9,032 bases of DNA from Bacteroidaceae bacterium (lineage in GTDB: Bacteria > Bacteroidota > Bacteroidia > Bacteroidales > Bacteroidaceae), in assembly GCA_028707655.1 (NCBI GenBank), contig JAQWAN010000064.1, forward strand, positions 1 to 9,032, written 5' to 3'. Positions within the stretch are counted from its first letter, which is position 1, and each line of letters begins with the position of its first letter. Position numbers and translations under genes: made by a program. Of this stretch, positions 6,440 through 9,032 are shown one piece after another. A model generated the notes under the pieces. The model had not been told where the DNA came from. It made no database searches and was given only the letters and a program-made list of their open reading frames with translations.

Positions 6440-8437
6440 ATGTGTATGAGGTTTATAAAATACCTACGAGATAGCGTATCTTTTTTAGTCATTTCTTTGT
6501 CGCTTTGTTTGTTTTCTTCTGTTTTACAAGCGCAAACAACATATAACAAAAAAACACTAAAAATTGGGATTTGTGTAGATAATAGACCATATGGCTATTT
6601 GGATGCACAAGCGAAGCCACAAGGTTATAATGTGGATTATTCTGTTGCATTGATGGAGGAGCTTGGTATGCGCTATACCTTGCAGATGGATACTAAAAAA
6701 GAGCTTTTAGAGCAGCTAGATAAAGGTACTATAGATCTTATTTTTGGGTATGTGATGACACGCGACTATATGGAAAAGTATGCTTTTACTTTTCCCTACC
6801 AAACACTTCATTATGTAATGGCTACTCGTTATAAAAGTGCCTATAACCAAGTTGCTGATTTGCATAATAAAGAGGTTGTTACCTCTCAATCGGGTATAGG
6901 AGATTATCTATTACCGCTTATTGATAGTACCTTTCAAGTAAGAAAAACATTTAGTACCCAGCGTGGATTAGATTTATTGTTAGAGGGCAGGTACGATGCT
7001 CTATTTGGTAATGAAGTCATTGTTCGCGACTATTTAGAAACACTAGGAGTGAAACAGCAGTTGCGTATGTTCGATGCACATTTATTACCTCTTCGATATG
7101 CAGCTATCACTCGTTTAGATAATACGGCTTTAATCGATTTCCTAAATGAAGGACTGTTCCAGTTAAAGCTACGTAAAATAGATGAAAAGATTAATAATAA
7201 ATGGTTTAACGTCTTCGATGATAAAACATCCATAAAAGATTTATACCTGCATTGGAGTACTAGTGTTTTACTCATTGCACTTCTGGCTTTATTAATTTCA
7301 CTCTTTGCCAAAGCTATTAGAGAGTATAGACGCAAATTATCTTATACAAGATATGTACGAATGGTAATTGAGAACGTACCCTTTTCTATGATTATACAAG
7401 ATGTTACGCATGTACTCGATAATCCATTTGCTGGAGAGATGATTTACGTTAGTCGGCGTTATCGTGAGCTCTATAATCCCTATTCTGTAGAGGAGCGTAT
7501 GACCTATATGACGCCTGCAACTATTGACCAATTAAAGGAAGACTATGAAGCCGTAGTTAAAGGGCTGCAACCTTTTAAACGCTATCGCTGTGTTGAATTA
7601 GTAGATGGACGTAAGTTTCATCTTATGATTTATATGGAATTGATACCTTTCCAAAAGAAGTATTATATACTTACTACTTCGCTAGATGTGCACGAAATTA
7701 TACTTGCACAAGAAAAAGCAAAACAGGCCGATAGAGCGAAATATGATTTCCTATTGTCTATTAGTCATCAAGTACGTACCCCTTTAAATAGTATTTTAGG
7801 CTTTAGTCAGTTGCTCCCTGAACTGGAAGATCCAGTAGAACGAGAAGAATATCTAAAAATTATATCCGAGAAAAATCAAGAGTTGTCAAAATTACTTACC
7901 GATATCTTGTTACTCTCTAAAATCGAATCGGTCTCCTTTAGAGGTTTGCGAGAACGATTAGATATTTCCGCTTTTTTAGAGGAGCGTAAAGCTTTTTTCT
8001 CCAAAGATATAGCAGCCAATCCAAACATTGATTTCCAAGTAGATAAGCTATATGAATATGCCTATAGTAAGATTTATGGCCCACTTCTACAACATGTTGT
8101 GGATAATTTCCTATCCAACGCCATTAAGAATACAACCACTGGCTTTATTCGTCTTGGATACATCTATTACCATGGAGAATCCATCATCTATTGTCATGAC
8201 TCCGGTTGTGGTATGGCCCGCGAAGATTTATCGACTATTTTTGATCGTTTTGAGAAAATAGATGTTTTAGCAAAGGGTACAGGCCTAGGTTTAACCATTT
8301 GTAAAACGGTTGCAAAATTAGAAGATGCTAAAATTGGAGTAGTCTCCACATTGGGCGTTGGCTCTTTATTCTGGTTTAGTAAGAAAGAGCCCTATCGTGG
8401 TGAGCGCGATAAGAAAGTAGATGCCACTGCTATTTAA
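6440..8437 (+). CDS. Membrane sensor histidine kinase with periplasmic SBP_bac_3 domain and PAS-like domain
   Basis: This 665-residue protein has a signal peptide (about 1-32, LQA/QT cleavage likely), a periplasmic solute-binding (SBP_bac_3, Venus-flytrap) domain (about 39-257), a TM helix (about 272-291), a PAS-like region (about 303-420), a HisKA domain with phospho-acceptor His443 in SISHQVRTPLNSILGFSQLL, and HATPase_c with N-box DNFLSNAIKNT (555-565), G1 DSGCGM (587-592), F-box IFDRF (600-604), G2 GTGLGL (613-618) and a final GVGSLFWF. The layout recalls BvgS/EvgS-type sensors but has one flytrap domain and no receiver. It should phosphorylate a separate response regulator, none of which is in the window; the ligand is unknown. 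The residue after His443 is Gln instead of the usual Glu/Asp. An A-rich leader precedes the ATG; a second ATG lies at 6446. It probably has its own promoter. Confidence 0.9.
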   Translation: MCMRFIKYLRDSVSFLVISLSLCLFSSVLQAQTTYNKKTLKIGICVDNRPYGYLDAQAKPQGYNVDYSVALMEELGMRYTLQMDTKKELLEQLDKGTIDLIFGYVMTRDYMEKYAFTFPYQTLHYVMATRYKSAYNQVADLHNKEVVTSQSGIGDYLLPLIDSTFQVRKTFSTQRGLDLLLEGRYDALFGNEVIVRDYLETLGVKQQLRMFDAHLLPLRYAAITRLDNTALIDFLNEGLFQLKLRKIDEKINNKWFNVFDDKTSIKDLYLHWSTSVLLIALLALLISLFAKAIREYRRKLSYTRYVRMVIENVPFSMIIQDVTHVLDNPFAGEMIYVSRRYRELYNPYSVEERMTYMTPATIDQLKEDYEAVVKGLQPFKRYRCVELVDGRKFHLMIYMELIPFQKKYYILTTSLDVHEIILAQEKAKQADRAKYDFLLSISHQVRTPLNSILGFSQLLPELEDPVEREEYLKIISEKNQELSKLLTDILLLSKIESVSFRGLRERLDISAFLEERKAFFSKDIAANPNIDFQVDKLYEYAYSKIYGPLLQHVVDNFLSNAIKNTTTGFIRLGYIYYHGESIIYCHDSGCGMAREDLSTIFDRFEKIDVLAKGTGLGLTICKTVAKLEDAKIGVVSTLGVGSLFWFSKKEPYRGERDKKVDATAI

Positions 8438-8530
8438 CAACTATTGGATAAACGTTGGGGTGGTATTTGGTTTGAGAAAGGTGCCGATGGAGATATGAAC
8501 TTAAAAGATGGAAGGGAGGATGAAGTATGA
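8438..8530 (+). other. Open in-frame extension past the kinase stop codon, ending in an ATGA overlap with the next gene
   Basis: After the TAA at 8435-8437 the same frame stays open for 30 codons (QLLDKRWGGIWFEKGADGDM, then NLKDGREDEV) to TGA 8528-8530. That TGA overlaps the next gene's ATG at 8527 as ATGA, the same coupling seen at mreC-mreD. This suggests that the kinase once ended here and the TAA is a later nonsense change. The sequence could also be a plain spacer: 30 open codons and an ATGA junction are possible by chance, and all kinase motifs lie before the TAA. No known domain is recognised in the extension. Confidence 0.35.
8512..8520 (+). promoter_or_regulatory. Strong Shine-Dalgarno for the gene at 8527
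   Basis: AAGGGAGGA, with core GGAGG at 8515-8519, stands 7 nt before ATG 8527. It supports this start over the in-frame ATG at 8551. Such a good match to the anti-Shine-Dalgarno is unusual in Bacteroidota. Confidence 0.6.
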
Positions 8531-9032
8531 AATGTCAACGAATAAATAGAATGAAGTATATTGCTTTATGGATGGTGTTATGCTTGGTCCCTTTAAGTGT
8601 TTGGTCGCAAGCGTCTACAACACCTCATCGAATCGACTCACTTGTGGTTATGGGTGCATACAATGATTTTCCCCCATATAGTTTTCTTAATGAGGAGGGA
8701 GAACCCGATGGTTTTCAAATAGAATTAGCCCGTGCTGTTATGGATAAGCTGGGGCTAAAAATAGTGTTTAACCTAGCAGATAAAACCACCTTATCGCAAC
8801 AATTCAAACAAAGCAAATTGGATGTTTTGTTAGCAGTAGATGGCGATTATCCATCCAAGAGATATAGTAGTAGTTTTACCTGTTCTTATGCAAATGTGTT
8901 GTTGCGTGCTAGCTCCATACATCCTATTGCTGCACTAGCCGACTTGAAAGGTATGCGGTTGGCAATAGCCACTTCGGCAGGCACTGTGGCACCTACTCGT
9001 GAATTAGACTGGCTAGATGTAAGATATGCTAC
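8527..9032 (+). CDS. Periplasmic solute-binding-domain protein (SBP_bac_3), N-terminal part; possibly a second sensor kinase (3' truncated)
   Basis: An open frame from ATG 8527 runs off the window end after 168 codons. Residues 1-28 form a signal peptide (MKYIALWMVLCLVPLSVWSQA from residue 9, cleavage likely after SQA or nearby). An SBP_bac_3 domain follows, starting at DSLVVMGAYNDFPPYSFLNE, with GFQIELARAVMDKLGLKI and a strand-loop segment ADLKGMRLAIATSAGTVAP. It has the same arrangement as the periplasmic part of the upstream kinase but is clearly diverged, so the two may be paralogues. Whether a TM helix and kinase domain follow cannot be seen; it could also be a free periplasmic binding protein serving the kinase. 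A strong Shine-Dalgarno sits 7 nt upstream, and the 89-nt gap to the kinase stop suggests one transcript. ATG 8551 is a less likely start. Confidence 0.85.
   Translation, partial: MKCQRINRMKYIALWMVLCLVPLSVWSQASTTPHRIDSLVVMGAYNDFPPYSFLNEEGEPDGFQIELARAVMDKLGLKIVFNLADKTTLSQQFKQSKLDVLLAVDGDYPSKRYSSSFTCSYANVLLRASSIHPIAALADLKGMRLAIATSAGTVAPTRELDWLDVRYA

Noticed and set aside
8198..8215. Cys in the kinase G1 box (DSGCGM)
   Set aside because: The DxGxG core is intact and Cys at the variable position is common in Bacteroidota kinases.

Overview
The window looks like a chromosomal segment from a Bacteroidales-type bacterium (phylum Bacteroidota). The MreB, PurH and RodA proteins closely resemble those I know from Bacteroides and Parabacteroides relatives. 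RodA has the long form of that phylum, most leaders are A-rich rather than Shine-Dalgarno-like, and a TAnnTTTG-type -7 element precedes the sensor kinase. This assignment rests on recalled family features, not on a search.

Positions 1-6316 hold a compact + strand block. It begins with the 3' end of purH (last purine biosynthesis steps), followed by the rod-shape and cell-elongation genes mreB, mreC, mreD, mrdA (PBP2) and rodA. MreB is the actin-like scaffold, MreC and MreD are the membrane regulators, RodA polymerises peptidoglycan glycan strands and PBP2 cross-links them; together they form the elongasome. Junctions are tight: 16 nt for purH-mreB, an ATGA overlap for mreC-mreD, 2 nt for mreD-mrdA and a 20-nt overlap for mrdA-rodA. 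The exception is mreB-mreC, where an 85-nt spacer carries a long hairpin with a 13-bp perfect stem and a pyrimidine-rich tail, probably a terminator or attenuator.

Positions 6317-6439 are a non-coding spacer with a probable promoter. Positions 6440-8437 encode a membrane histidine kinase with a signal peptide, a periplasmic SBP_bac_3 (Venus-flytrap) domain, a TM segment, a PAS-like region, HisKA and HATPase_c. From 8527 to the window end lies the start of a second protein with a signal peptide and an SBP_bac_3 domain, truncated by the window edge and possibly a second sensor of the same kind. No response regulator is visible.

The elongasome block is ordinary for the phylum. The points worth a second look are in the sensor region and the mreB-mreC hairpin: Gln instead of the usual acidic residue after the phospho-accepting His; an open frame that continues past the kinase stop and ends in an ATGA overlap with the next gene; and loss of expected amino-acid-binding residues in the periplasmic domain. 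I see no clear evidence of a wholly new system, mobile element, CRISPR array or RNA gene.
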